Below, piece after piece: positions 11,626 through 22,397 of a stretch of 64,000 bases of DNA (position 1 is the first letter of the stretch; every line of letters starts with the position of its first letter). The stretch spans positions 248,001-312,000 of the forward strand of contig NBAY01000018.1 of the NCBI GenBank assembly GCA_002794775.1, given 5' to 3'. The notes below the pieces were generated by a model, which made no database searches, was not told where the DNA came from, and saw only the letters and a list, made by a program, of their open reading frames with translations. Source of the stretch: Porodaedalea pini (Eukaryota > Basidiomycota > Agaricomycetes > Hymenochaetales > Hymenochaetaceae). The position numbers were made by a program, and so were the translations under genes.

Positions 11626-11717
11626 GTACATGTAGATCATTTACCCCTTCCGGGCGTAGGTTATGTCCGTTTGAATCTTCGATGCGGAGAACCCTCCGAG
11701 TCACGCTTCACTGCTTC

Positions 11718-11760
11718 ATTGCTTTCATGCTTTCATGCGTTCATGCTTTCATGCATTCAT
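11718..11760. repeat. Short tandem repeat (TTCATGC)n
   Basis: Five to six imperfect copies of a 7-8 nt TTCATGC unit. Confidence 0.85.
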
Positions 11761-11962
11761 GTTTCCAAGCGAGCCTTCGAAAGAGAAAAAAAAAAAACAC
11801 GTTAGACTCGGACTTCCCAGTGCTCTCTAATCCGTAATCGAGATCGTGGGCGCGCGCCCCTCGCACGGTCTCACGTTCTTCGCATACGTGCATAGATGCT
11901 TCCGCCGAAGACAAAAAAAAAAGGGAAAAAATCAAAAGAAAAAAATGCTGCGCACGCTGCGG

Positions 11963-11985
11963 CGCATCCGCATCCGCATCCGCAT
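11963..11985. repeat. Short tandem repeat (GCATCC)n
   Basis: Three to four copies of the hexamer GCATCC. Confidence 0.85.
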
Positions 11986-12192
11986 AGGTCACAGCTGCCC
12001 CAGTCTCGACTCTCGAAGATCTCCGAGTCGATTACTACAAAGAGGTTATATAAAGAAGGGGGAGGGGGGAGTGTATGTATACAGCCAAGTACAGCCAAAC
12101 AGGCTCTACGCTAAGATGCATATGAAGTCCCTTGAGCTTAAGCTCCATTATGGTCAAGTCCGGGCTAAGAGTACAGAGTTTTATTCTTCTGA

Positions 12193-12228
12193 TCAAGGAA
12201 GGGAAGGAAAGAAGGAAAGAAGGAAGGG
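12193..12228. repeat. Purine tract (GGAAA/GAAG)n
   Basis: Tandem AAGGAAAG units, an all-purine microsatellite. Confidence 0.8.
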
Positions 12229-13042
12229 GCGAATGAACGGTGGTTTTACAACAAGATTAAGCAGAAAGGATTAATATTTAGGGAGCCCAATAGCCAATAA
12301 TCGTGTATATGCTGAGAGGAGTGAAATGGGTTCGAAGGGGCAAGACAAGAACTTGAAAGAAAGAAGAGGGAAGATATCACGAGCGGGTCTGGTATAAGCA
12401 AGAACAGAGGATATATGCGTGCGTCGCGGGAGGACGAGGCGGAGCCAAGGGAGGAAAAGGAAAGGACAGTTGCGAGTCGGATAGGGGCAGAAGGGAATCG
12501 GAACCGGAGTCGGAGTCGGAATCGAAAGAACCACCCCCGCTTAGAAATTCTTAGCGTACATCTGCGGGATGGTTCTAGAGCAGCGGAAGGGACAGAATGA
12601 GGAAGTACGGACAAAGGAAGTTAACGAAGAACCGCGCGCGGGTGGTGGCGTTGAAATGAATAGATAGCCGCAGTCTACCTAGCGCGTGGGTGCCACAGAA
12701 CGAGAGTGGGACGAAAAAGGGGCGGGCGACAGACACAGGGGAGCCAAGCGGTCGGAAGCGTTTTGCCCTTCGCTGCGGCGGGAACCTCTCCGCAAAGGTT
12801 ACGATCTGTTCCCCTGCAGGCCTCAGAAGCCCTAGATGTGCGCACGTGCCACAGCGCAGGGAGAGAAGGCGCGCAAGGGGGAGATAAGGAGCGATAGAAG
12901 CCGCATATTTTGCCCTGAGCCATTGTCCGGAGACTCTCTGGCGATGCGTGTAATCAAGACGCAGCTTAGATCAGATATCTGGAAGGGGAGGCAAGTATGC
13001 CCTGAGAGGCACTGGAGGAGGAGCAGACACAAATTGAAGCGG

Positions 13043-13942
13043 CTAGTGCACCACCTGCTGCGTCCCCAGTCGAAAAATGCGGCTCGTGAACGAGGAATTG
13101 CTCCTGCGCCGTGCGGCGGCTTTGATATCCGGCAGCGAGTGCGACGCGCGCACGGAGAAGCAGCCCGTCAGGGGCCCGCCCAAGCTCGCCCTCGCCGGCC
13201 CCCGCTTCGGCGACATGTGCAGAAACGACGTCGCCTCTAGATCCGACTCCTTCGGGTGGCTTCTGCGGCGGCGGGAATGAGTGCCTGAGAATAGAGGGGA
13301 GAGCGGCGAGCGCAGTTTCTCGTCCAGCCCGAGCCCGAGCCCGAGCTCCGGGATGCGTATTGGAGGCAGCTTCTTCGCCAGGAACGCCCGTGTGCACCCT
13401 CCGCGCTTCGGAGGAAGGGGAGGAAGAGGCGGGACGGGCGGGGGCGCTTCCGACTCTGAGATGCCGGTTCTGCCACTCGGCGAACGAGTGCGCTTCCTCG
13501 CTAGGGAACGGGATGCGGGAAGAGGAAGGGAGAGCTCAGTCGTGTGGGTGATTGAGTCGGACCGCCGGTGTTTCCGCTTGAAAGATGGAGAAGCAGGAGA
13601 TGGGAGGCTAACGAATGAGCGGCCCACGTCTGCGGTCCGAGGCCGGCGGTCAAGAGTGTAGTCCGAGGTGCTTGCACCTTGCAAGAAATCATGATCGGAG
13701 AAGCGGCGCGAGGACGGGCTCCCAGCGACCATCGCTTCCTTGAGGGAGAAAACGAGCGAGTCGGAGCTGGCGGCGGCACTGGGCTTCATCTTGAGCTTCG
13801 GGGGGAGGTGCTCCCTGGAGGACGGCGTCAAGCTCGGGCGCCTTGCGTACACCGGGGGCGTCGGGAGCGGCTGGGGCTTGAGCTGCGGGGAAGGACAGGG
13901 CGGAGGGACAGGGGAGTAGGAGCGATTGTAAGACAAGTCCAT
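13043..13942 (-). CDS. Pro/Ser/Arg-rich protein of unknown function
   Basis: I do not recognise this protein. A single ORF of 299 codons runs from ATG 13942 (MDLSYNRSYSPVPPP) to the stop at 13043. The frame stays open upstream to 14029, but a TATAAAA on the - strand at 13994-14000 sits about 55 nt before 13942, which favours the inner start. The protein is disordered and basic, with Pro-rich runs (APPPVPPLPPLPP, a possible SH3 or profilin ligand), many Ser-Pro and Arg-Arg-x-Ser sites (SPSSRRFSDHD, KRKHRRSDS) that look like kinase targets, and a C-terminal block ASHSLPDIKAAARRRSNSS. No membrane segment or enzyme motif is visible. Codon use and composition favour a real gene, but I have no homologue to anchor it. 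Confidence 0.6.
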   Translation of the reverse strand: MDLSYNRSYSPVPPPCPSPQLKPQPLPTPPVYARRPSLTPSSREHLPPKLKMKPSAAASSDSLVFSLKEAMVAGSPSSRRFSDHDFLQGASTSDYTLDRRPRTADVGRSFVSLPSPASPSFKRKHRRSDSITHTTELSLPLPASRSLARKRTRSPSGRTGISESEAPPPVPPLPPLPPKRGGCTRAFLAKKLPPIRIPELGLGLGLDEKLRSPLSPLFSGTHSRRRRSHPKESDLEATSFLHMSPKRGPARASLGGPLTGCFSVRASHSLPDIKAAARRRSNSSFTSRIFRLGTQQVVH

Positions 13943-13993
13943 GCTTGAAAGGAAGGAATAGCGGAACGTACTGGCGGACTGCTGGAGGGGGCA

Positions 13994-14000
13994 TTTTATA
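13994..14000 (-). promoter_or_regulatory. TATA box candidate for the 13942 gene
   Basis: TATAAAA on the - strand, about 52 nt before the chosen ATG. The spacing suits a fungal core promoter. Confidence 0.5.
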
Positions 14001-14718
14001 TGAGGCGACTCTGGGCACGTTTCATGCAAGATCTGGATATGACGATGAGCTCAGGCTTGAAATGGACAAGCGAGGGCATCGTGCGAGTGGGAGGTCATCT
14101 GCTATTAAGATAAGGGCCCTCCCGGCGTCATGTTCCTTGAGAAATAGATCCGGCAGAAATGGGAACCGCCTTTGTGCGAGCCTATGGGAGCTGGCTGATG
14201 AAAGCTGAACAGCCCAGTCGACACCTCAGACGCCCGGTGGAGCAAACCCGTGTTATCGAAACAGGACCGGATGGACGACAAATATTGGCGAGTCGGTCGC
14301 GGATGTGTGAGCCGCTTCCGCCGGACGATGCGTCGGAGTCTTTTGAAGGAGAGGACCAGCCATCACGCAGTCTGTCACGCGTACTCGACAGATAATCATC
14401 GGAGATTCCGTCATTCGTCCCGGCTCTCGTCTCTACGCGCTTGCTGGACATCTCTACGGTTAGGCGACGCTGCCCTGGACTTCGCTTCTTGCAATCAGTG
14501 ACGGGCCCCGGGAGAGGTCCGCTGTCGTCATCGCCCAATCTCTATTCACAGAGGCGCTGTATATGCGGTCATATCCGTCTGATCCAGATAGCAGCTCTGA
14601 ACACAGCTTTTATTATTCTTACTGAGGGGAAATATTAATCCTTTTTATCTACGATTCAGCTCCGCGGTCCGCTTTCTTGTTCAACAAAAGTTCGGTTGTC
14701 TCTCGTCGCTTCCAACCA

Positions 14719-14949
14719 ACGTCTCCTCGGTGTGGTGTTCAGTAGCAGATTCGTTTGAGAGGCAAGCTGCACCCCTATGGTCTCGGCTGACAGGATCAAT
14801 AGGCAAACTAAACCAGACTTTTGTATCTGCTCTCAACCAGCATGGCCAGAATGTCTCAGTTCTCCTCGGACTGGGCGGGCACTCAGTGGCAGACTCGTTC
14901 GGAACGCGACCAGCTCCCCCCCCCTCTCTGAGTCGGCTGGCAGGATCTG
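14719..14949 (+). repeat. Degenerate direct duplication upstream of the chitinase gene
   Basis: Two related blocks, about 14719-14800 and 14859-14949, share in the same order CTCCTCGG, CAGTRGCAGAYTCGTT, an AGCT-C-C stretch, TCGGCTGRCAGGAT and flanking similarity. The repeat has drifted, with small indels and a C9 run in the second copy. It lies within the 400 bp upstream of the chitinase ATG, so it may be a duplicated regulatory block. Confidence 0.65.
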
Positions 14950-15107
14950 AGACAGCGCAAAGGAAGATAAAAGGAGCGCGCCGTCGCTCGTCTCCTTCAT
15001 CCTCTCATTCTCACTTCCATCCCCATTCCGCAGGACGGTTTACACTCTTTGCGACGCATTCATCCCCGAACTTATTAAAGCACTCAACGCAGCTGTGCTG
15101 ACTGAAC

Positions 15108-17070
15108 ATGACTTCTGCTTTTTGGGCACTACTCGCTCTTTTGGCGGTCGCGCAGGCCGCGCCGCCCCATGCTGGCAGGGGTCAAGGCCCCTGGGAGAAG
15201 AGACAGGCAGTCGACGTCGACGTCGTCCTCACGGAGACGCGCGTCGAAGTGTTCTCGGAGACTCGGACGGAAACGTTTACCGAGACGTTCACGTCTACGG
15301 AGCGCACGAGCAGCGCGGTGCAGACGGACTCGGCCTTCGCGACGACGACGAGTTCGGCGGCTGCGCTGCCGCTGCCGCAAGTTCACTTCGCGGGGGACGT
15401 TGCCAACCCGGACCCGGCGGCGCAAAGCATCATGTTCATGCCGCTCGACACACCCGGATCCGTCCTGCCAACCGACACAGACTCTACGGCTTCTCCGACG
15501 TCGACGTCAACCGCCGTTCCCTCGCCGGCTCCCCCCAGTCAGCCTCAAACGCCACCGACGCATCCACGTTCTCAGGCGACGTCGACCCGGCCTTCGCGGC
15601 GCAAACGCCCGTCGTCCAGGGGCCGCTCGTCTCTGCGTACTACCCAGACTGGGCGGCCTCGGACCTGGCGCCGGAGAAGATCGACATGACGCGCGTGGAC
15701 TGGATCGACTTTGCGTTCGCCATGCCGGACCAGAACTTCAACCTCGTCTGGGACGACGCCGACTCTTCCCCTGGTATTCTCACCCGCGTCGTCTCCGCTG
15801 CCCATGCGAAGGGAACGAAGGTCAAGCTTAGCATCGGCGGCTGGGATGGAAGCCAGTACGTCATTTTATTTTATTTCCTACTTTGCTCCGACCTTGCAAA
15901 ACACGATTCTAACCGCGGATTGAAAAAAAAAAAAAAAAAAAAAGGTACTTCTCGGCAGCATGCGCCTCAGCGGGCGCGCGGACGACATTCGTCAACAACA
16001 TCCTCAAGTTCTACAACCAGTTCAACCTCGACGGGATCGACATCGACTGGGAGTACCCGGGCCAGCAGGGCGCCGGCAGCAACGGCGTCAGCCCGCAGGA
16101 CAGCGCAAACTTCCTCGCGATGCTCAAGATGCTGCGCGCGGCGCTGCCGAAGGCCGCGCGCATCACCGCCGCGGTGCAGGACGTGCCCTTCGCGGACACG
16201 AATGGGAACCCGATGAAGGACGTCTCCGCGTTCGCGGCCGTGCTCGACTGGGTGAACATCATGAACTACGATGTCTTCAGCTGTATGTTCTTTCCCCCTC
16301 TATACTATTCTCACCCCCCGACTCCTTACTCATTCCAACCATTTTTTTTATTTCTTATTTCTATTTTCCTTTTTTTAAATACTTTTTGGACAGCTTCGGA
16401 CACACCCGGCCCGAACGCCCCGCTCGCCAACGGCTGCCACGACTCTTCGCAGCCGGACTATAACGCCGTATCAGCCATCAGCGCCTGGACCGCCGCCAAG
16501 TTCCCCGCCTCGCGCCTCATGCTCGGCGTCCCCGCGTACGGGTACCTCAACCCCTCGCACGCGACGAAGCTGCAGCACAAGAAGCGCGCCCTCCTCAGCC
16601 GCGACGCGCTTACCCGCCGTCAGCGCACCAGCGCGGCGATGAGCGCCCCGGGCACCCACGACGAATCCGAGGCGTCTGCAGCAGCATCAGCACCAGCAGC
16701 CAGCACCCCAGGCACAGTCACGATCCAGAGCGGCGACGGCACGACCAACAGCGGGCAGCTCCAGTTCACCTCGCTCGTCGCGCAGGGCGCGCTCCTCCCC
16801 GTCCGCGTCGGCACCACCACGAACAACGTCTCCTTCGTCGCCATCAACGGCTTCACGCGCTTCTGGGACTCGTGCTCGAGCACGCCGTTCCTGTCCTCGC
16901 CGTACTCGAACCAGGTCGTGACATACGACGACCCGCAGTCGCTCGGTCTCAAGGCCGCGTACGCGAAGCAGCAGAAAATCCTCGGCACGGCAGTCTGGGA
17001 CCTCTCCGGCGACACGGCCCAGTGGGACCTCATGAACGCGCTACGCGCTGGTCTCGGGAAGATTGTTTAA
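15108..17070 (+). CDS. Secreted GH18 chitinase with Ser/Thr-rich stalk; apparent single-base frameshift in exon 1
   Basis: Hydrolyses beta-1,4-linked N-acetylglucosamine in chitin, for wall remodelling or nutrition. Start MTSAFWALLALLAVAQAAPP is a signal peptide, followed by a possible Kex2 site (EKRQ) and a Thr/Ser/Glu-rich stalk (TETFTETFTSTERTSS). The GH18 domain begins at VSAYYPDWAASDL, has the chitin-binding strand VKLSIGGWDGS, the catalytic motif FNLDGIDIDWEYPG with intact D-x-D-x-E, and ends near TAVWDLSGDTAQWDLM. A Lys/Arg- and Ala-rich insert (HKKRALLSRDALTRRQR) interrupts the late barrel. Exons are 15108-15855, 15945-16282 and 16394-17070. Exon 1 starts in one frame and enters the GH18 domain in the -1 frame; total length is one base short, and a missing C at the C6 run 15531-15536 restores it. 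Intron 1 ends in a 21-A run. Confidence 0.88.
15923..15943 (+). repeat. Poly-A tract (A21) abutting the 3' splice site of chitinase intron 1
   Basis: 21 consecutive A directly precede the G of the acceptor AG at 15943-15944, where a pyrimidine tract would be expected. Confidence 0.9.
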
Positions 17071-17640
17071 ATTTAAATATTTTAAATATTTGTTATTCAT
17101 TTGCAATATAATAAGCTGGTCTTTTTTTTGCTTTCTTTTGTTCGCTTTGGTCATGAAAAGCCTCGGCACTAGTAACGTATGATCGCCGCCTAAATCACCT
17201 TTGGCGAGATGCAATCATCGAAGCGAGCGAAGTCAAATCCTCTTTACAAGAAAATTAAATCATGCAAATCCTGCAAATCTCCAAATCCGTGGTAAACTTT
17301 CATTCCGAGTGTAAATACAAGTACATAACATGTGTATGGTATGCGCATGCAAACGAGCAGCCTATGCAGTCAATCGAACGCTAGTAGACACAGAGGGTAA
17401 AAACCACTACGATGATAAATATACACGGAATGGGAATGCAGAAGGCGGGAGATCAAGCAATGTACGCGTGTCGCTGGCCTAGTCTTATTGTATTGCAAAT
17501 GCGTAGCAAAATGGGGGAATACAGAGACAGCGTCCTCGCGGCAGCACATCCTGATGAATGTATATGTAGAGGAAACGGGGGGTGCCAAACGTGAGACCAG
17601 TGGGAAAAGGAGAAGAAACATCACGATGACGGAAAGACAC
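17071..17640. other. Convergent intergenic region, chitinase and CAMK kinase 3' ends
   Basis: AT-richer than its neighbours, starting with an ATTTAAATATTTTAAATATT stretch after the chitinase stop. It probably holds the two 3' untranslated regions; no gene is seen. Confidence 0.5.
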
Positions 17641-20111
17641 TCAACCTATTTGCATAGGGCTACCTGGAGCATCATAATGCGCAGGGTCGAATTTCCCGGT
17701 AATGCCTTGCTGAGCAAGTGGGCTCGAAACGCCGGGTGTTCGCACCTTCCGATGTCTACGGCCAAGCAGTGTCGCATTGTCGATGTCAAGCTCAAATGGC
17801 CTGAAGCCATCCTCCTGACCACGTTGGCGCGGAGCATCACGCATACCCGCTCGTCCCTCGTTTAGAGTCTCTCGCCCGCGGGAGCGCCGTTTGGAAGCAG
17901 TCTCCGCCTGTTTAGTAGCCTGTTCCCGCCGACGCACCTCTTCTACCATCTGCTTGTCTTGATCGGCATCCTCGTCATCTTCATTGAGATCGTGCAAGAA
18001 ACCTCGCATGCCCGCACCGCCTGGACCATGGTATGCACGCCGAGCCTCTTCCTCCTCCTTTGCACGATGTACCGCATACGTAACGTCAAACGCTTCCTTG
18101 AGCGTGGCTAAGCCCGGTGATCTAGCTTCACGACCACCACGCAAGGACTGCAGTAGAGGTGAATCGATGGCTCGGATTGGAGCTGTCAGTGGGGTCGGCG
18201 GTGGTGGTGGGGCGGGTGCCTCGTTGCACCATGGGTGCGCGAGGAACTGATCAATAGTAAATCGCTGGGCCGGATCGACGCAGAGAAGATGAGTGATCAA
18301 CTCCTTAGCTGAAAAATAGCTAGTGTCAGTCTTTCATCTGAAGTACAAAGACTATCACCGCTCACCAGACGCACTGATGTCGTCCCACCAAGGACTCAGA
18401 AAGGTATAATACCCTCTTGCCACCTTTTCGGTAAGAACGTTGATACTCTCATCGTAGAATGGAGGGAAGCCACAGAGTAAGGTGTATAGCACGCAACCAA
18501 GAGCCCACATGTCCACGCTCTTGGAATAACGCTCATCCTTCACGATCTCCGGGGCGGTATACCCAACAGTCCCACATGGCGTCATAGTTTGTTGATCCCA
18601 AACAACTTTGCTAAGACCAAAGTCGGCGATCTTCACTCGACCGATGCCGCCACCGCCGACTCCGGGCATAAACTCGCCTTCATCCTCCTTCTCTTCATCG
18701 TAAGGTCGTTGTATAGGGTTCTTCGAAGGAACAATCGGAATGCGTTCAAACAAGAGATTCTCGGGCTTGATGTCACTGATGACGAGTTGACTTCAATGCT
18801 TCGATCGATCAACAAATACGAGGGATTACGAACCGATGGACAACTCCCCTCTCTTCATGTAGGTATCGGATGGCATTTGCCACCTGAAGGATAACATGTC
18901 TCGCAAGATTTTCGCTGAAATACGTGAGCTTCACGATTTGGTGGAAAAGCTCGCCACCCTCCATAACTAAAAAAAGAAAATGAGCACCATAGACGGGACC
19001 ATCGTTAGGCCGCGACGCACGTTCTAATATGAGGAAGTAGTGTTCCTCTGATTCGAAGAAGTGGAGTAATTGAACCACCGCCGGGTGATTGATGCCACGC
19101 ATAATTTGCACCTCTGTAAATTGCGGTTAGTTGTGCGAACAACTTTGGACGAGACAAGATCACCTTTTAGTATGTTCGCGCGCTGCAGATCCCGAAAACC
19201 GATGTATCAGCGACCGCAGACGAAACAAAATAGCAAAACGATGTCGAATGTTGGGATAGAACGAAGGTGGGTTATTGAGAGAAGAATAAAAATAAAGGAA
19301 ATAAAAAAAGGACAGCACCTCTGTAACACGGGGACGCTTTTTGAACTGCGGGTTGAGATGCTTGTTCCCATCCTGAGTACATCAAGCAGTCACCGCAATT
19401 ACATGGCAGATGAAGGAGAAGAGGGGGGTAGGGGGAGTCAGCAAGTGTGGAGCGAGGGAACGATACGCGCCGAGAGAAGGAGATCTGACCTGTGATGCGT
19501 TAAGCTCATATTTGCGAACGACCTTGACTGTAGTCGATTTCAGTTGCGGAATTCAATCACGAGGAGCATATACTGAGTCAACGTACCAGCTACTTTCTGT
19601 CCCGTGGTAAGGTCAATTGCCTTGTAAACATTGGAGAAGGCGCCACTTCAAAGCAATGAGTAATCCTGCCACTGCGTTAATGAATATTTGCGAAGATGGA
19701 ACTCACTCTCCCATCTTCTCAATGAGGTTGAACTTCTCGAGGCCCTTGTATACGGGCATCTTGCTCTTCGCCTCATTCTCTTCCTTGACAATAAGCTCGG
19801 CCTCTCGCCTGTAACTGGGAGAAACCATAGGCTCCTTCACCGCGGTTCGCTGCTGGTTAACGTGGAGACTCTGGTCGTGATTCGCCGCGCGCTGCTCCTT
19901 GTCCCGTGTTCGTTGCGATTGCGAGGCCGACGGGGTCTTCTCACGTGTTTGGCCGTCTTGGGATTTGGGGGGCTCGTGGTGCTGTTTTCCGTGCCGAATG
20001 AGATCTGGGCATCATGTCGTCAGCAGGGTGGGTGGCAAGTCGCCTAGCGTCGCATAGTGAGGAATGATGCGCACTTTTGAAAGCATCAATAACGACACCG
20101 GTGGCAGGCAT
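17641..20111 (-). CDS. SRK1: Stress-activated CAMK-group kinase of the Srk1/Rck2 (MAPKAP-like) type
   Basis: Ser/Thr kinase acting below the Sty1/Hog1 stress MAP kinase in related fungi. Start MPATGVVIDAFK at 20111; the stop follows QIG at 17641. About nine introns were joined in frame. Landmarks in order: FNLIEKMGDGAFSNVYKA, VAVKVVRKYELNAS, EVQIMRGINHPAVVQLLHFF, LMEGGELFHQIV, GVVHRDIKPENLLFE, VKIADFGLSKVVWDQQTMTP, CGTVGYTAPEIVKDERYSK, DMWALGCVLYTLLCGFPPFYD and the subdomain XI block RFTIDQFLAHPWCN. A small exon inserts DGNKHLNPQFKKRPRVTE between the catalytic lysine strand and helix C. The long C-terminal tail includes FELDIDNATLLGRRHRK, which I associate with this kinase group in basidiomycetes. 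A Cmk-type calmodulin kinase is the alternative. Confidence 0.85.
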
Positions 20112-20410
20112 GATTGGAGCTGGGTGTATGCACCCGTTGGACGCGTCGGGCTACCAGATGGGGTGTATTGAAGAAGGAAGAGCGAGAACGCGCGGAGACT
20201 TTCAAGAGGGCGAGAGGGCTGTGGCGTCACAACGCTTATAAACGCGGACGGACGCACTTCCTCTCTCGGGCCAAGCAGGCACGCCTGTGACCTCAACAGC
20301 AGCGTCATCAGACGTCACCATTAATATTGATATTCATTATTTCGCTCGCTTAGTCCAGATTATATATATATATACTGCATATTACTATTAGCCGTTTCAA
20401 TGATTTGTAG

Positions 20411-22397
20411 CTAACTGCTGTCCTCCTGTTCATCTGAAAGCGTTCGTACAAGCAGTGCCCGTTGCGCGGGCGATAGTGTCAGCGAGCTCGTCTTTGCACG
20501 CACGAGCGGTGTCGGTCTCGGCGGCGTCCCTGCCGGCAGCACCAATTGCGCGCGTCCCGGGCGTTCCTCCTCTTCTGGACGTGTGTTTTCTTTGCGCTCC
20601 GCAGTGCCCCACGTCAGCATGAACACACCAGCGAACGTAGCCCCGCATCCGTATAGAAACGTCACCATCTGGTGTAGCGACGCGCTTCGGAAGTCCCCGT
20701 ACAGCACTGCAGACCCAACGATTGCAGAGATGTTGAAGAACACGAACTGCGCAGGGATGACGACCTTGGAGTCGAATTTCATCAACGCTCGGTTCAGATA
20801 TCTTATCTGTCCAATCCCAGTTCCAATAAGAACCTGTGGAGACAGCGAGTTAAATACGAGAAGTGAGAGCAACTGTAAACACTTACAGCTACCACCGGAT
20901 AGGTGATCCATTCTTTGAAAACCGCGGCCCACTCTTTCGTGAGCAGTGAGCTGAATGCCTTCGTCGAAAGCACCGTAAATCCTCCGAACAACGCACAGGC
21001 ACCGACATCTATCAAAACATGCTCTCGTCCAATGCGCCGCGAGCTCAGGCTTACTAGCAAAGCGGCGCCTGATGCATACAAAGCGGCCAGAACGATGAAC
21101 GCCGGTCGCGTAATAGCATGAATCAAGCCATTCGGGTCTAGTCGCCTGTCGGACGAGCTGGCAGATAGAACCACGGTGATCGCCCCGAGCACGGCGAGCA
21201 AAATGCCGAATAAGTCTCGCTAAACAGCATTGTGTGAGCTCGCCACCGTATGTACTCGAAAGGCGAGCATCTCTGACCTTTCGGAACCGCTCTTTCAGCA
21301 TGAGCGGTGCGAAGAAACAGTTTGCTATGAGAGCAAACTTAAAATTCGTCAGGTTCGTTGTCAGGCAAGAGATTTCAGCTCCTTACGGTACCCAGAGGTG
21401 CAACAACGGACGCAGGAGCAAAGGCATATGAAATAAAGTTTCCCATCTCTCCTACGTTCATGAGAAGGAAGCCAAGCCACCTGTCCATGAATTAGAAAAG
21501 TCTGTGTAGTTCCTTTAAAATATTATGAATGTACCAGAGCTTCGACTTCAAGTAATCACTTTCATTCTCTTCATACGCTTCGGGCTCAGCGAACTTGATT
21601 TTCGGTGCAGAACGCTCTCCAAGTGGCGCAGAGCAAATACTGTCTTCTCCGTTGACGTGAATGTCTATGGGGATGGCGGAAGCCTCCAAGTCCGGGTTAT
21701 TTGCTTTCCTCTTTCCCTTTGCACCTGATGAGAAAATGCGAGTGAGGAGCTGCGGCGCGCTCCGTGACCGCGCCGCCCGTGCACGCCACGAGTCTTCACC
21801 CGCCTCAGACGAGGCGCCACGACTCCCGGTTCCGTTCTCGGCCCCGTATCCACCATGCACAGAGCCTTTCGGCGGGGCCTTACGATTCGAAACGACAAGC
21901 AACGGCTGCGTTTCGAGCAGAAGCGATTGCGTCCCGTTGCGGAAGGAACGTTGCCGACGTGCGGACGACGGTGTTTCGGTTCCGGACCCAGGAAAGGGGA
22001 TTGCTTCGCCACAGTTGCTTTCGGCGTCGCTGTTGGGGCTTTGGTGCTGGGAGGACTCACCAACGCGGGTGCGCTCCTCATCCTCGTCTTCATCCTCATC
22101 TGCATCCGCATCTATGTCCGTGATTTTTCTGGTGGTCGCCTCCTCTCTATTACCATCGGGGCTCTCCCTCCTTTTTGGTTGTCTTGTATTGCTACCGTTC
22201 ACAGCAGGCGTGCGCCGCTCGTGCTCAAGCCGTCTATGCGCGAGTTTTTGGCAGTTGAGCGCGAGGGATATAAGAATGTTTCCAGAGATCGCGACAATAA
22301 TTCCGATAAACGATGCCGTGCTATCCGCCTCTCCTCCCTCCTCGTCGCCGAGCCGCGTAAGATTATATAGTGAGTGAAGCCAGTCGTTGAGTGCCAT
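20411..22397 (-). CDS. NIPA-type magnesium transporter (DMT superfamily)
   Basis: Predicted Mg2+ transporter of the NIPA (DUF803) family at the plasma or endosomal membrane. Five exons are joined from ATG 22397 (MALNDWLHSLYN) to the stop at 20411. The first membrane helix (SFIGIIVAISGNILISLALNC) is followed by an unusually long cytoplasmic loop of about 230 residues, Asp/Glu- and Ser-rich, where animal NIPA proteins have only a short loop. The family core then follows: WWLGFLLMNVGEMGNFISYA, APASVVAPLGT, ALIANCFFAPLMLKERF, LFGILLAVLGAITVVLS, and later VLIGTGIGQIRYLNRALMKF and PAQFVFFNISAIVGSAVLYGD. About nine helices are predicted, with a disordered C-tail. The family is clear; substrate is inferred from it. 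It is divergent from SEC12. Confidence 0.88.

Larger units (their letters stand above)
10389..13042. other. Microsatellite-rich intergenic region without a supportable gene
   Basis: This 2.65 kb stretch is the largest gene gap here. It holds homopolymer C runs (10932-10948 and 11405-11418), purine- or pyrimidine-rich tracts and many short tandem repeats, listed separately. Open frames are short, repeat-derived and inconsistent between strands. The first few hundred bases are pyrimidine-rich and are probably the 3' untranslated region of the WTAP-like gene. Confidence 0.6.
13943..15107. other. Divergent intergenic region between the 13942 gene and the chitinase
   Basis: Apart from the TATA candidate and the duplicated block listed separately, I see no supportable gene. 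A GATAAAAG sequence at 14966-14973, about 135 nt before the chitinase ATG, is a possible TATA or GATA-like element. A 118-codon open frame on the - strand (14182-14538) has no ATG at its start and no recognisable content. Confidence 0.45.

Noticed and set aside
12836..13240. 134-codon + strand frame
   Set aside because: It crosses the 3' end of the 13043-13942 gene and intergenic repeats, and has no recognisable content.
14182..14538. 118-codon open frame on the - strand upstream of the chitinase
   Set aside because: It has no ATG at its start and no recognisable motif, and lies in promoter-like sequence next to the duplicated block.
15462..15536. Intron in chitinase exon 1 that would restore the frame
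   Set aside because: The only possible donor is GTCCTG with no other support, while a single missing C at the C6 run explains the frame equally well and fits the pattern in other genes.
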